A stretch of 64,000 nucleotides of DNA from Chrysomallon squamiferum (GCA_012295275.1 CM022666.1:4938867-5002866), one strand, 5' to 3'. Counted from the first letter of the stretch, positions 47,471 to 61,853 are shown. The notes: generated by a model not told the origin, from the letters alone. Numbers and translations: made by a program.

Positions 47471-48540
47471 ATGTGTTCTAGAGATGTTCTATGTAAAATA
47501 AATGAGTGCTGTATTCAGTGAATAAATATTTACATATTGATTTTCTATATAAACTGACTGATGAAAGTTAAATGTTCACCGACTGCTTTCTAATGAGTAA
47601 TACAAGTTAAGTGTTCTTTATACAGTAACATTTAAAATTTCATGTAAAATTTGCATAATAAACAATCTATTTAAAGCATTTTTTTTTTGTTTTATCACAA
47701 TAAGAATCTTCTTTTTAGAAGCATTTCAATAATATAAATATTAATATTATTATTAATTTTATTATCACTATCGTCATCATAGATACTACTACTGCTACTA
47801 ATCAACATTATTAGTATTATTCTTTCTACTAGTACTACTATTGAAATTAGTGCTGCTGTTGCTTAAATTTATCATCATCATCTTCATCATCATCATTGGG
47901 ATTTTTTCCAACTGGTCTTTGCTCTGAATAAAGTTGTGCAGTAAGTTAATAAACTGCGATTATTAACTAAATATACATAATAGTGTGTACGTGTGTATAA
48001 AATGACTTTGTAGATGTACCACAATTCACGTTTACCTAAGTTATTTTTTATTTTACCCAGTCAGTTGAATAACTTTACATATTAACATTTTTTGTCTGTA
48101 CACTTCCACTTTATCACGTCATTGACTAAATTGCGCATGTCAGTGCCTGTTCTATACCACAATATCAGGTATCATATTTCGCGTGCTTAACTCTTGTTAA
48201 TACGGCTGCGCATAGATTCATGAAAGCTAAATTTACACCAGATAATAGATCCCTCATTGTGTACACAGACCTTGACGTAGTCATAGGGTACTGGAAATCC
48301 CGGCATGTGATAGTATTATTATACATCGGTGACAGTACTGTTATATATAGGTTAGTATGACTTACAGAACACGTGAACAGAAGTCACGCTGTAGTTCAGG
48401 GGTACGCGAGGAATTTAGTCCAGCCTGTCAACTGAAAACTTGGACACCAATTATTACATTAACTTTCTTTTTTCTTTAAACTCTCCAGATCAAAGCAGCC
48501 TTGCTTCCTAGCATCCCGTTTTGATGCTCAGTTTTGAAGA

Positions 48541-48656
<116 letters not shown>

Positions 48657-50499
48657 TGTGCTGTATTCAGTGAATAAATATTTAAATATTTCTGGTTTGA
48701 CTGATGAAAGTTAAATGTTCGCTGATTGGTTTATAATGAATAATACAAGTTAAGTGTTTTTTTATACAGTATGTACTCATGCAATGAAATTATGAGAGTG
48801 ACAAATATTTATATATGCTACATTAATTTTTCATGTACAATTTGCATAATTTACATTTTTTTGTTTTATCACAATAAGACTTTTCTTTTTAGAAGCATTC
48901 CAAAATCATAAATATTATGATTATTAATTTTATTTTCACTATTATCATCATCATCATTATTAATTTTATGATGACTATCATAATTATCGTTAACTTTATT
49001 ACCACTATCATCTTCATCATTATTACTACTGCTATATTATTACTATATAATCATGATTACTAGTATTGTTCTTTCTACTACTGCTACTATTTATATTAGT
49101 GCTGCTGCTGCTACTACTACTACTATTAAATTTATCATCATCATCATCATCACTATAATTAGTATTGTTTGCTGCTGTCTTTGTTAAATAAAGACTACAG
49201 TGATACCTCTGGTCACCTGTTCATAATTTTTATTACTTGGATAGTTACTTTAAAAGTAGTACAAATGTCTTGTTCTGCATTTATCATTGTCTTTTCTTTT
49301 TTAAATATCAAGTAAAATTAATGAACATATTTTTCAACTCACTTTTCACTTATACACTAGTCAGTGACATGATTTAATTTTCATTTTATGAAGCATAATT
49401 TGTGTACTTTATACACAGTATGTTAAATATTGCTGTTATATAAGAGTGTTCATATCACATACTTAAAAGTACCCGTGCAGTGTTTATAAATAGCTGTTTG
49501 GAAAGTCCCGGAAAAATGTACACATAACGTGACCTCGCTGTCTGTGAAATGTTTATCTAACCTGTGATCTCATTTCTGTGTCTGCTTCATTCACGCTACT
49601 ACTGTTCAGGTGTCGGCAACGCTTGGTCAGCCACCAATTAAAACATTAACTTGGCACTCCTCCAAAACACCGCATAGCTGTCTGATCACCTCTCTCTAAA
49701 AGTTTCCCGACCTGTTATACTGGACGGGGCATTTGAAACCAGATGATATAGATATTCTGCATTAACTTTTTGTTCATTTATTTCGGATTAGACTGTTGAA
49801 GAGCGGTTGATTAAAACATGACAAAATACTTGAGATTAGAAGTTAGTTGTTACGTTTGTGTTTCCATGTTTCTGTTCCTGCTTGTAGATCACAGGTTCTT
49901 GGCGTAGTTTCTATCATAAAAACAACTCAGGGCAATATTCTTGTGTGTGTGTGTATGTGCGAGTGTGTGCGTGCGTGCGTGAGCTAATAGTATGTGACTT
50001 ATTTGTATTGTTTGTTTTTTGTTTATTATTGTTGTTTTCTTGTTTTTAATTGTTGTTTTTTGTACTCTTTTTCCCATCTGAATGACAACAGCAGTGTTAG
50101 TATTAACAACAACAAGAACTACAACAGTAAAAACCAGCAATAAATGCACGTAGTTTATTTGTAAACATTGTGCAACTTTTAATTATTAATTTTGTTTACA
50201 TTTTTGATTCTAAACATCTCATTCTCTCGATAAGGTTATATTTTCTCAGAGTCAATCAAAATGTGATTTGAAGGACAACGCGTTATCGGAAATAAAACAA
50301 CAGTTTATGGGAAACTTAATTTTCTGTTTGTTTTCAATACAATATTATTATCTTCTCAAGTGCAGCTGTCTTTAAAACATAATATAAAAATCATTTCATT
50401 AACGAAAATAAAGAAAAAAGGCAGTATATATTTTTCCTATAGTCTTATTGTAACTATTTGAAAAAATATTCTGCTGTTTGTATAGTATATGTTGCGCGG

Positions 50500-50662
<163 letters not shown>

Positions 50663-50682
50663 CGTTTATTTATTATTTTTCT

Positions 50683-50868
50683 TCAAATGGACGTTGTCTG
50701 GTAAAGGATAGTTTGTGAAAGGAGCTGCAGCTGTTGTCGCTGACGGGATTCAAGTCAAAGAAGCTGCTTACTACTTCATATACAGCAACGTTTTATTCCA
50801 TGCCAACCAAGTCAGAGAGCTAGAATACGCTAGGCTGTGTCACTCAGTTGAAAAATATCCAAATTATG
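50683..50868 (+). pseudogene. Truncated TNF homology domain exon
   Basis: Matches the first half of the last TNF exon from the residues KW to PNY. It includes AAAVVADGIQVK and YYFIYSNVLFHANQ, is closer to the left copy (ALCxx-type ARLCHS), and has an in-frame TAG where the intact genes have KRSFV. It lacks the acceptor and everything after PNY. The sequence after about 51,120 is the 3' flank of the intact genes, so an internal deletion removed the C-terminal half. Confidence 0.8.
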
Positions 50869-51847
50869 TTGCAATAAAACATAATAGATAATAAAGAAAT
50901 TCAAATTTAAAGACAAATGTTTGTTATTTTCTCCAAATCAGCAGCGTAACTTCATCAGCTTAAACTTAAACTCTTGCTATTGTTTTTAATTATTGCATAT
51001 AATTGTTGTTACTACTATTACTTTATTACTTTTTTTATTATTATTTATTATATTATTTTTTTGTGATCGCTTGTTTGTGATTTTAATACATAATTGCAAT
51101 AAATTTCTTTATACTTTCAGTGAGTCTCTTTAAGAATTTTGTAGAATAACTATTTCTTCAAGATCTGAGCTTTCTACCCAGAAATAGCTCGTCACAATCA
51201 GTAGTCGAAGCTTTTACCGAGTGAAAACATTATCCCTATTATTAACACACGGAATCAGAAAGTATTAATGCATTATTCTGTTGTTGTTGTTTGTGTTGAA
51301 AATGAACACAAATATATTTTTTAATTTTTTTAAATGAAATGCTAGATCGGTTAGTTAACAAGACAATAACTAGATCACGAATGCCATTAGCAAATTAAAA
51401 GCACACTATTACAAGGGTTTTTTTCTTTTCTTTTTAAAAAAAACAAACAATATATATCTATATATATATATATATGTATGTATGTATATATTTTTTAAAT
51501 GTGTGTGTGTGTGTGTTTCTTTAGATCAAGGTCTCTGAGAAGTAAAAATAAAATTCTTCAAGACATGAACTTTCGACCCAGGCTATAAAAAGTTCGTCAT
51601 AATCAGTAGTCAAAGTTGTTACCAAACGGAACCGCACCTTAATATTAAAGTATTATTCCAGTACGGTAACGTTAAAGATCGTTACAATTCAGTATGTATC
51701 CTGTAATTTACAAATCAAAGGACATAATATTAAATATAGTAATACAGTATAGCAAATACCATGTATTCGGTTTATATTATATAACTGACATACTGTGATG
51801 TAGAATATACAGGGTATTTGAATATATATATTTGTTTTATAGTTCAG

Positions 51848-52014
51848 AACGGATTCATAGACCTCCAAGCTGAAATGTTCGACAGTCGACTTGTTTCTCA
51901 TGCAGAACAAATAAACACGGTGGAACTTCCTTTGTACCAGAGCTGGATGGCAGCGTATATAGAACGTCATGAACGTGCACTGCAACTACACCAGCAGCAG
52001 CTGACAACACTGCA
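51848..52014 (+). CDS. Exon B, open copy, unidentified gene
   Basis: Acceptor TTCAG, then 167 nt: NGFIDLQAEMFDSRLVSHAE, QINTVELPLYQSWMAAYIER, HERALQLHQQQLTT. It ends at CTGCA before GTTTGT, two bases into a codon. Exon C begins with the G that would complete CAG. No C is found between this B and the D at 52,378, so this copy alone cannot give the B-C-D product. The (ATT)n at 52,076-52,116 lies in the following intron-like sequence. Confidence 0.4.
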
Positions 52015-52074
52015 GTTTGTACACAATGAGACAGAGATTATTCTACTCAGTTTTAAATAAATTGATGTTTCTTC

Positions 52075-52120
<46 letters not shown>

Positions 52121-52377
52121 GATTATTATTAATGTTGTTGGTATTAATTTATTCATTCGTTTATTTATTTATTTGGTTTATGATCATTATAGTTACTTTA
52201 GTGTTATCATTATGAGTTAAATTATTGATTTGTTAAATTAATTACACACACACACACACACACACACAGAGACACACACGTACACACACACACACACACA
52301 CACATTATATTTGAACTAATCTTACCCCATGAAATTAATTCATTTTTTCACTTTCTCTCTTTTTCATCTTTTAACAG

Positions 52378-52444
52378 ATCTGGTTTTGACAGGCTAAGAA
52401 TATTTTTTGAAACCAGCGAGGATCAGACAATGAAAGATACATGA
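52378..52444 (+). CDS. Exon D, open C-terminal exon copy
   Basis: TTTTAACAG acceptor, SGFDRLRIFFETSEDQTMKD plus T and stop. Needs an upstream exon ending two bases into a codon. Exon B also ends in that phase, so B-D splicing without C would stay in frame. Confidence 0.4.
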
Positions 52445-53861
52445 AAAGAAATTAATTTAAACCTAACAAAATTACATTCTGATATGTGTGAATAATTTGT
52501 ATATTTTAAAGACAGTATGTTAAATATTGCTGTTATATAACCATGTACATATCATATACTTATATATATACGCCTACATACGTGCACACACACACACACA
52601 CACGTATCATGATTAAGTTTTAATAGTTATGCTGTCGCCCTTCACTGTTTGATTTGCTGTCTAAAAAAAAAAAAAAAGAAAAGACAATAATAACAATGGT
52701 AGCTGACTGGAAAACTTTTAAAAATCCCCAGTAAATTATCTTTAAAAGTAATTCTACCCGAGCAGTGTTTATAAACTGTTATTTTCTTAGCGGCTCGGGT
52801 GATACAAAATACCCGGCCCACGTGTTCAAGACATTCACTGATTTCAGGCTGGGAAATGTGTACCTAAGGTGTGATTGCACCGATATCTTATTTCACAGTC
52901 TGCTTGAATCACGTGATCACTGTTATCTCTAGTCTATATAAGCACGTTGAACAACTGACACGATTTTAAATATAAATGAATAAAAATAAAAAGATTTTAT
53001 CTTTGTATTATAAAAACAACTCATGCGAAACTGAACTCAGCCAAAATTCTTAAAATAGATTAGTGTATGCGTTTGCGTGTGTGTATGTGTGTGTGTAGTG
53101 TGTGTGTGTGTGTTACGTGTGTGTAAAACAACTACTTGCTTGTTTGTATGATTTTTTTTTAGTTTGTTATTGTGTTTCTTTTGTTGTTTTTCTTTGTTTG
53201 TGTTTTTTTTTTGTTCTTGTTTTTTTTAAAAGTTTTTTGTTTTCCATCTGAACACTGCTCTGAATAAGGTCATGAAACAGTTAAGTGCGAATATTAACTA
53301 AATTTGCATAATAGTATGTACGTGTGTATAAAATGACTTTGTAGATGTTCCACAATTCAAGTTTACCTACATTAATTATTTTTACCCAGTCAGTTGAATT
53401 AACTTTACATATTAACATTTTTTATCAGTACACTTCCACTTTGCCACGTCACTGACTAAACTGCGCATGTCAGTGTCTGTTCTAGACCACATAGCACCCT
53501 ATTTCGCGTGCTTAACTCTTCTTAATACGACTGACCATGAAAACTAAATTTACATCAGATAAGAGTTTCCTCAAATTTGGTACACAGACCTTAATCGTGA
53601 CTAGAATTCCAGGCACGTGATAGTCATTGGTTAGTACTGATTCTATTATATGTCGTTGACAGTTATTATATGTAGGTTAGTATGACTTACCGAACACGTG
53701 GACAGAAGTAACACTGTGTAGTTCAGGGGTCCGCGAGGAATTTAGTCCAGTCTGTCAACTGAAAACTTTTTTTTTATTACCTTTCTTTTTTTTCTTTAAA
53801 TCTCTACATCAAAGCAGCCTTCTTCCTAGCATCCCTTTTGATGCTCAGTATATAAGTTAAA

Positions 53862-53888
53862 AAGAGAGAGAGAGAGAGAAAACTGAGA

Positions 53889-53967
<79 letters not shown>
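53862..53967. repeat. (GA)n microsatellite, interrupted
   Basis: GA with AAAACT and GTGA interruptions near its start; unit-equivalent of 48,547. Confidence 0.96.
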
Positions 53968-53971
<4 letters not shown>

Positions 53972-54599
53972 TGTGCTGTATTCAGTGAATAAATAATTAA
54001 ATATTACTGGTTTTCTATATAAATTGACTGATGAAAGTTAAATGAGTAATGAGTAATATAAGTTAAGTGTTCTTTATACAGTATGTACCCATGCATTCAA
54101 ATTACCAGAGTAATAAATGTTTATGTATACGTTACATTTAAAATTTCATGTAAATTCTGCATAATAAACAATATATTTAAAGCATTTTCTTTTCTTTCTT
54201 TTTTTTTTTATCACAATAACACTTTTCTTTTCAGAAGCATTCCAGAATCATAAATATTCTGGTTATTAATTTTATTTTCACTATTATCATCAACATCATT
54301 ATTCATTTTATTATGACTATCATAATTATCATTAACTTTATTACCACTATCATCTTCATCATTATTACTACTGCTATATTATTACTATATAATCATGATT
54401 ACTAGTATTATTCTTACTACTACTCCTACTATTTATATTAGTGCTGCTGCTGCTATTATTACTACTATAACATTTATCATCATCATTATAATTTGTATTG
54501 TTTGCTGCTGTCGTTGTTGTTCAATAAAGACTACAGCGTTACCTCTGGTGAGATGTTCATAACTTTTATTACCTGGATAGTTACTTTAAATGTAGTAAA

Positions 54600-55420
54600 A
54601 ATATCTTGTTCTTCATTTGTCATTGTCTTCTTTTTCTTCTTTTCTTTTTTAAATATCAAGTAAAATTAATGAAAACAATTTTCAACGCACTTTTCACTTA
54701 TACACCAGTCAGTGACATGATTTAAGTTTTATTTTACGAAGGATAATTTGTATACTTTATAGACAATATGTTAAATACTGCTGTTATATAACCATGTTCA
54801 TATCACATACACATACACATTACACACACACAGTAACACACATCCAGGGATGTGGTATTAAAGTCGAACACTTGGCTCAAAATAACACATTTTAAAAAAT
54901 CATCTGTTTATCTTTAAAAGTAATCCTACCCTACAATCCTGTGATTTACCTATTTGCCAAGATTTTCATTTTTTGTTCTGCTTCATTCACGTTGTTTAGG
55001 TTTTGGGTGTTTAGTTGTTTTGGTTTTTGTGCTTTTCCAGCCAACTGAACTCTTGAACGTTAATATATAATACTATAACAAGAAATATAACGTCCAAAAG
55101 CACCAGCAATAAATGCCCCCTAGTTTATTTGTGAACATTATGAAAATTTGATTATTTGTACGGTTTGTATTAATATTATATTTTTCTGTTAACCAATCAA
55201 AATGTGGTTTTGAAGGACAACGCGTCATTTTTATGGGAAACTTTTTGTTTCAATTTTTCAATGCAATTTATTATCTTCTAAAGTGCATCTGTCTCTAACA
55301 CATAATATAAAAAATCATTTCTTTATCGAAAAGGAAGAAAAAGGCAATATATATTTTTGAAAGATATATCATTATTTTCCATAGTCTTATTTTAATTGTT
55401 TGAAAAAAGTATTCTGTTGT
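54600..55420. other. Diverged unit interior, no gene seen
   Basis: Related to 28,430-29,760 and 49,270-50,460 but shortened. No open frame of interest. Confidence 0.5.
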
Positions 55421-55450
55421 TTGTATAGTATCTGTTGCTAGCTTTTTCTT

Positions 55451-55454
<4 letters not shown>

Positions 55455-55486
<32 letters not shown>
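55455..55486. repeat. (GT)n microsatellite
   Basis: About 16 GT followed by poly-T, at the unit-equivalent site of 29,811 and 61,275. Confidence 0.95.
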
Positions 55487-55489
<3 letters not shown>

Positions 55490-55874
55490 TTTTATTTTTT
55501 TTTTTTTTTTGATGTTATTATGTGTGTGTGTTTTATCTTGGTATTTAATAACATTTTTATCATGTTTGACTTAGACTGTATCTAAAGTAAAATGAAGTAC
55601 TAAACTTGAATTTCATCTGTTTTATAAATACATTAAATGCAACAAAACAAAACAACAAAAAAATAAGTTTTATATAAAAATAGGTAAATTTTATATAAAA
55701 AATATTAAATAGTTAAGTTCATTACAAACGAAATAAAAAAAAAAAAAAAAAATCATATACGTTTAATAATATTTAAATTATGAAAAGGAGAAATTAATTG
55801 TGCTGAAAAAAATTTATAAATTTAAACTGATTAAAATAGACGAGTTTCAAATTGGTTATTAACATTCTTTTTAG

Positions 55875-55911
55875 AAACTGAGTTAAAGTCATAGAAAAGC
55901 TGAGAAAAGTG
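55875..55911 (+). pseudogene. TNF 37-nt linker exon fossil with stop
   Basis: AAACTGAGTTAAAGTC: the fourth codon is TAA. Donor GTAAATT. Confidence 0.55.
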
Positions 55912-56867
55912 GTAAATTAACACAAACACATGAACAAATTGGTTTTGACATATTGGAAAAGTAAATTATAAAAGTGTTAAGTTTAAATGGAAGCAGAAGA
56001 GAAGAGAGAATCTGAACACCACATGCACGTGTGACGTCTGCGTGTCAACTGATCAACACAGCTGAGAGAAGCTTTAGCGCGTGACTGAATGAAAAACGGA
56101 CTTAAACACATGCATTGTACCCGTTTGTACCATTTATTTCGAGAAATTAGCTATTAAATTTTTATTTATATAATTTGTTAAAAAGAAAAAATCGTTAAAG
56201 GAGGATATTTTTTTATTATATATTTATAATTTATCGATGAATTGAGCGTAAAAGGTGAATAAGTTTATCGATGAATTGAGCGAACATCTGCTATAAACTT
56301 TATTTATTTGTTTATTTATTTATTTATTTATTTAATTTTTTTTTTTTCTGTTAATTAATTTATTTATTTCACTTTACTTTTTATCACTTTTTATTTATTT
56401 TAGGTATTTTACTTTATTTATTTATTTATTTATTTATTCATTTATTTAACTAAACAATTAATATTTCATAATTGTTTGTGTTTTAAACTGAATTTAATGT
56501 TTTCTTTATTTTTCGTTTTATAAAATAAAAGGTATTGCCTTGCAAATGAACCCACCTAGCTAGTCATAAAAAAGAAATTTAAAAAAGTGTTCATTTTCAT
56601 TTTCAACAACAGTAGTAACAACAACAACAAATTTATTTAATTTATAATAATGTATTCAAACTTTGTGAATCCTTCCATTAGTAATTCGGCTGACGTAACA
56701 TCTATTTATAGCCCAGTTGAGGAATAAAATGAGTATTTATTACTTCTCGGAAATCTTCTTGGGAGGAAAAAACAAAGCTTAACATAGTGATAATATGTTG
56801 ATATTCAAAAACACTGGCAAATATTCAAAGAATCCTATTAGAGTATCAAAAATATTTCAAATAATAT

Positions 56868-56888
56868 GTGTGTGTGTGTGTGTATGTT

Positions 56889-56948
<60 letters not shown>
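56868..56948. repeat. (GT)n microsatellite
   Basis: About 80 bp, unit-equivalent of 31,057 and 16,511. Confidence 0.96.
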
Positions 56949-56951
<3 letters not shown>

Positions 56952-57261
56952 TTAACAAATTTAATTGAAAAAAATGTATAATCTCTATTTATATAGACCA
57001 AAATAACTAACTAGCAACAACAACAACAAATAAATATAAAATAATAAATAAATAAATAAATAAATAATAAATATAATAATAATAATAATTAATATTATTA
57101 TTATAAAAACGGTTATTATAATGGTTTTAAGCGTAAGGTGGCGAATCTAAGCTGCTCAACTCCAACAGAATAGAGTTGAGATAATAATAAACATTTTTAT
57201 TTAATTTAACAATTTTATATATTTGTAAAATATATGTAATGTATGTGTATGTGTATATACA

Positions 57262-57385
57262 GTGTCACTGATTTTCAGGTAGTCAACAGCTCAAATGGAG
57301 GAAGCAACAAAACTTTCTTGGTGTCTTCGTACTAAAGAATAATAAGCTAAAATGATCTGTGAGTATTCAAAGCCTGACAAACATA
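57262..57385 (-). pseudogene. TNF-domain second-half exon fragment
   Basis: Minus-strand copy with near-complete frame (LVRRHQE, FVASSI-like, YLKISDTV-like). Confidence 0.5.
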
Positions 57386-57946
57386 AAAAAAAAAATCCCT
57401 TCACTGGTAATATCTATTAAACAAAAGTATGAACACATGCATAATCTAATAAGAAAGTATATATATGTATACACCCTTTATTGTACACTAGAGCACAACA
57501 AACACAAAACACTTTTAAAACTGTATTCAGTATAGCAGTAAAGAATACTATAGATGGAGAGAATGATTCTAATCGGTCGCAACAATCACGTAAGAAGAGC
57601 AAACATCTACATAACTGGATACACAGTGTGTTCCGCTCGAATAGTTTCCCCCCCCACCAAAAAAACCAAAACAAAAAAATATCTCGGTTCTTTTATGAAA
57701 AAGGGACTGACGTTATTTCTCAACGTGTTCCCGACCTTGCAGTTTGACGTGTGTGGCCAGATTATTCTTTGAAACCAGAGTCCGTAACACCTACCACATC
57801 GAGGTGGTAATTAATCCCGAAAAGAAGTCACAGGAAAAAAAGTCACAATTTTTTATTAAGAAATGTATTAGCAATGAAAGATAGATTAAGCACATTTTGT
57901 CACAGTATTTTGTTAATGTTCTTTGATTTTAATGTTGATGGTTTAG

Positions 57947-58165
57947 GCTGATGTTCCACCCGATATCACGAAGAAATTCTGCGGCAGCATACACGAACCC
58001 TTCATAACAGATTTTGATATCACCCTTATTGCTATGAATAACTTCCATATTAAACATACTTCTGATACTAGAGCAAGCTGGAGAATATATAGTGAAACAC
58101 ATTTTAACATGGAACATTTTATAAATCATTTACAACAGGAAGCTCTTAGTTTAAATCTATTCTAA
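57947..58165 (+). CDS. Module A open exon, longest copy
   Basis: Preceded by TTTAG acting as both stop and possible acceptor. It reads ADVPPDITKKFCGSIHEPF, ITDFDITLIAMNNFHIKHTS, DTRASWRIYSETHFNMEHF, INHLQQEALSLNLF and stop, 72 codons. One conserved Cys. No match that I can name; see the copy at 31,935. Confidence 0.35.
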   Translation, partial: ADVPPDITKKFCGSIHEPFITDFDITLIAMNNFHIKHTSDTRASWRIYSETHFNMEHFINHLQQEALSLNLF

Positions 58166-58419
58166 TCAGTAAGCTGGACCCAAGCATCACCCCTGCACAA
58201 TATGAAGACTCTTTCTTTAATCCTGCCTAATTAATAAGTGTAACAAGTAACCACCCCTGCACAGCATGAAACCTCTTTCTTTAATCTAACCTAACTGACC
58301 TAATCAGTAAACTTAACAATTACCCCATGTAGACTATGATGTCACATTCAATACTCTATAGATTCATACATTTTGTTATATAAAAAATGTTACTTTTTCC
58401 CAGCCACTGCAGTATATAC

Positions 58420-58985
58420 CATGTAATTTATATATCCAGTATTAAAGATTAATAGAGTGCAGTACATACCATGTATATAATATATCCAGGAATATAGTAT
58501 TAAATAATATATAATAAGATACAGTACATACAATGTACTTTATATATTCAAAGATATAATATTACAGATTCATTATTGCAAATAATATGTATTCTGTGTA
58601 TCATTTTATAAACAAATGGGGTCCTGTGGTGTAGAGTATAAATGAATACATTAATGTGTATATCCAAGGATATAATATACAAAAATATTACAGTACATAT
58701 CATGTAATTTATAAATCAAAGGATATAATACTAAAGATTCAGCATAACAAATATCATATATTCAGTGAATGATATTATAAAACTGAAATACTGTGATATA
58801 GAATATACAGTGTATCTGAATATATATTTTTTTTAAATTTCAGAATGGATTCATAGACCTTAAAGATTAATAGAGTGCACTACATACCATGCAATTTATA
58901 TATCCAGGGATACAGTACTATTTCAGTATGGCAACCTGAAAGATCGTTAAAATACAATATGTATCCTGTAATTTACAATGTAATT
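58420..58985. repeat. Imperfect tandem copies of the exon-B upstream flank
   Basis: Several roughly 80-150-bp repeats with ACATACCATGTA, TATATCCAGG and AAAGATTAATAG. At 58,844 an acceptor plus NGFIDL is followed by a stop, a cut exon-B start. Confidence 0.6.
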
Positions 58986-59082
58986 TGCAAATACAATGTA
59001 TTCAGTATATGATATTATAAAATTGACATCCTGTGATGTAGAATATACAGTGTATCTGAATATATATCATTTTAAACTTCAG

Positions 59083-59249
59083 AACGGATTCATAGACCTC
59101 CAAGCTGAAATGATGAACAGTCGACTTGTTTCTCATGCAGAACAAATAAACACAGTGGAACTTCCTTTGTACCAGAGCTGGATGGCAGCGTATTTAGAAC
59201 GTCATGAACGTGCACTGCAACTACACCAGCAGCAGCTGACAACACCGCA
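59083..59249 (+). CDS. Exon B, open copy, unidentified gene
   Basis: Acceptor CTTCAG, 167 nt, NGFIDLQAEMMNSRLVSHAE, QINTVELPLYQSWMAAYLER, HERALQLHQQQLTTP. Same length and phase as the 51.8-kb copy. Followed by (ATT)n at 59,305-59,357 and by exon D at 59,614. Confidence 0.42.
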
Positions 59250-59304
59250 GTTTGTACACAATGAGACATTCAGATTATTCTGCAAAGTTTTAGATAAATT
59301 GATG

Positions 59305-59358
<54 letters not shown>

Positions 59359-59613
59359 GTTGTTGTTGTTGTTGTTAATTTTGTTGTTGTTGCTGTTGTT
59401 TCTATTAATTTATTCATTCATTTAAATATTTATTTGGTTTCTGAGCATTACAGTTACTTTAGTGTTATCATTATGAGTTAAATTATTGATTTGTTAAATT
59501 AATTACATGCACGCACACACACATACAGATATGTACAGATTATATTTGAACTAATCTTACCCCATGAAATTAATTCATTTTTTTTACTTTCTCTCTTTTT
59601 CATCTTTTAACAG

Positions 59614-59680
59614 ATCTGGCTTTATCTGGCTTAGAATAACTTTTGAAACCAGCGAGGATCAGACAATGAAAGATACATGA
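59614..59680 (+). CDS. Exon D, open C-terminal exon copy
   Basis: SGFIWLRITFETSEDQTMKD plus T and stop after TTTTAACAG. It differs from 52,378 mostly in the first ten residues. Confidence 0.4.
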
Positions 59681-60383
59681 AAAGAAATTAGTTTAAAACT
59701 AACAAAATTACATTCTGATATCTGTGCATAATGTGTATATTTTATAGACAGTATGTTAAATATTGCTGTTATATAACCATGTACATATCATATACTTATA
59801 TAGATACGCCTACATGCGTGCACGTCCACACACACACACACACATGTATCATGACTAAGTTTTAATAGTTATGCTCTCGTCCTTCACTGTTTGATTTGAT
59901 GTCTAAAAAAAAACCTGACGATAATAACAATGTTAGCTCGCTGGGAAACTTATAAAATCACCAGTGCATAACTTTAAAAGCTGTCCTACCCGATAAATAG
60001 CTGTTTGCTAAGTGTTTCCTAGTAATACAGAATGCAGGGCCCACGAGTTCTCGAGTTACCTAACGTGTGATTGTCCCACTCTCTTATTTCACAACCTGCT
60101 TCAACCATGTGATTACTGTTATCTCTAGTCCAAATAAACACGTTCAACAACTGAAACGATTTTAAATATAAATGAATAAAAATAAAAAAATAAAAATAAG
60201 TAGTCTTTTTCTGTTAGGAAATAATCCAATTTTCATGACAGTGCGCCTCCGTGGATCTTGTGTAGATATATACTGTAGTGCATAGCTGGAGTGTATTAGG
60301 TCATTTCAAATTAGATAATGTAGATGTTCTTGACTAAATTCTTTATAATTTATTTAGGATTTATAATAGATTAGTGTGTGTGT

Positions 60384-60414
<31 letters not shown>

Positions 60415-61273
60415 ACTTGCTTGTTTTGTTTTTTGTTTGTTATGGGTTTTTGGTGTCTTTGTTTGTTTTGTGTGTTTGTTTGTGTGTTTGTTTGTCTGGG
60501 GTTTTTTTTGTTTGTTTTTTCCATCTGAACTCTGCTCTGAATAAGGACATGCAACAGTTAAGTGCGAATATTAACTAAAAACACATAATAGTATACACGT
60601 GTGTATAAAATGACTTTGAAGATGTTCAAATAGTCACATTTACCTAACTTAATTTGTTTTTACCCAGTAAGCTGAATAACTTTACATATTAATATTTTGT
60701 ATCTGTGCACATCCACTTTGCCACGTCATTGACTAAACTGCATATGTCAGTGTCTGTTCTAGACCACAATACCAAAAACAGAACACCCTATTTCGCGTGC
60801 TTGTTAATACGCATGCGCATGGATTCATGAAAGCTAAATTTACATCAGATAATAGTTCCCTCATTGTTGTACAAAAAACTTAACCTGCACTAGAATTCCA
60901 GGCAGGTGACAGTACTATTATATATGGGTCAGTGTGACTTAACAAACATGTCAACAGAAGTGACGCTGTAGTCCAAGGGTCGGCGAGGAATTTAGTCCGG
61001 CCTGTCACCTGAAAACTTGGACACCAATTATTACATTAACTTCGTTGTTTTTTCTTCAAACATCCAGACCAAAGCAGCCTTGCTTTCTACCATCCCTTTT
61101 TGGTGCTCTAAAGTGCAGCTGTCTCTAACATTTTAATATAGAAATCATTTCGTTAACGAAATGGAAGTAAAAGGCAATATATATTTCTGAAAGATATGTC
61201 ATTATTTTCCTACAGTCTTATTTTAATTGTTTGAAAAAGTAGTCTGTTGTTTGTGTAGTATCTGTTTCGCGCT

Positions 61274-61430
<157 letters not shown>

Positions 61431-61816
61431 TTATTATTTTACTTTTATTTTTTGAAATAATGTTATTCATGTTTGTGTCTTTATCTTGGTATTAATAACA
61501 TTTTTGTCATGTTCCACACAGACTGTATCTAAAGAAAAATGAAATTCTAAACTCGATACTCATCAGTTTTATAAATACATTAAATGGAAAAAAAGAAAAA
61601 AAAAAGAAAGGAAGTTTTATATTGAAATAGGTAAATTCGATATAAAAATATTAAATAGTTAAGTTCATTACAAAGGAAATTAAGAAAAAAGATCCATATA
61701 CCTTTAATAATATTTAAATTATGAAAAGGAGAAATTCATTGTGCTGAAACATATTTGTAATTTTAAAACTGCTTATTACGTACGAGTTTCAAACTGGCTA
61801 TTAACATTCTTTTTAG

Positions 61817-61853
61817 AAACTGAGTGAAAGTCACTCAAAAGCTGAGAAAAGTG
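61817..61853 (+). pseudogene. TNF 37-nt linker exon fossil, splice sites intact
   Basis: TTTTTAG acceptor, AAACTGAGTGAAAGTCACTC and onward, donor GTAAGTT. Encodes KLSESHSKAEKS with no stop but has no partners in order. Confidence 0.55.
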
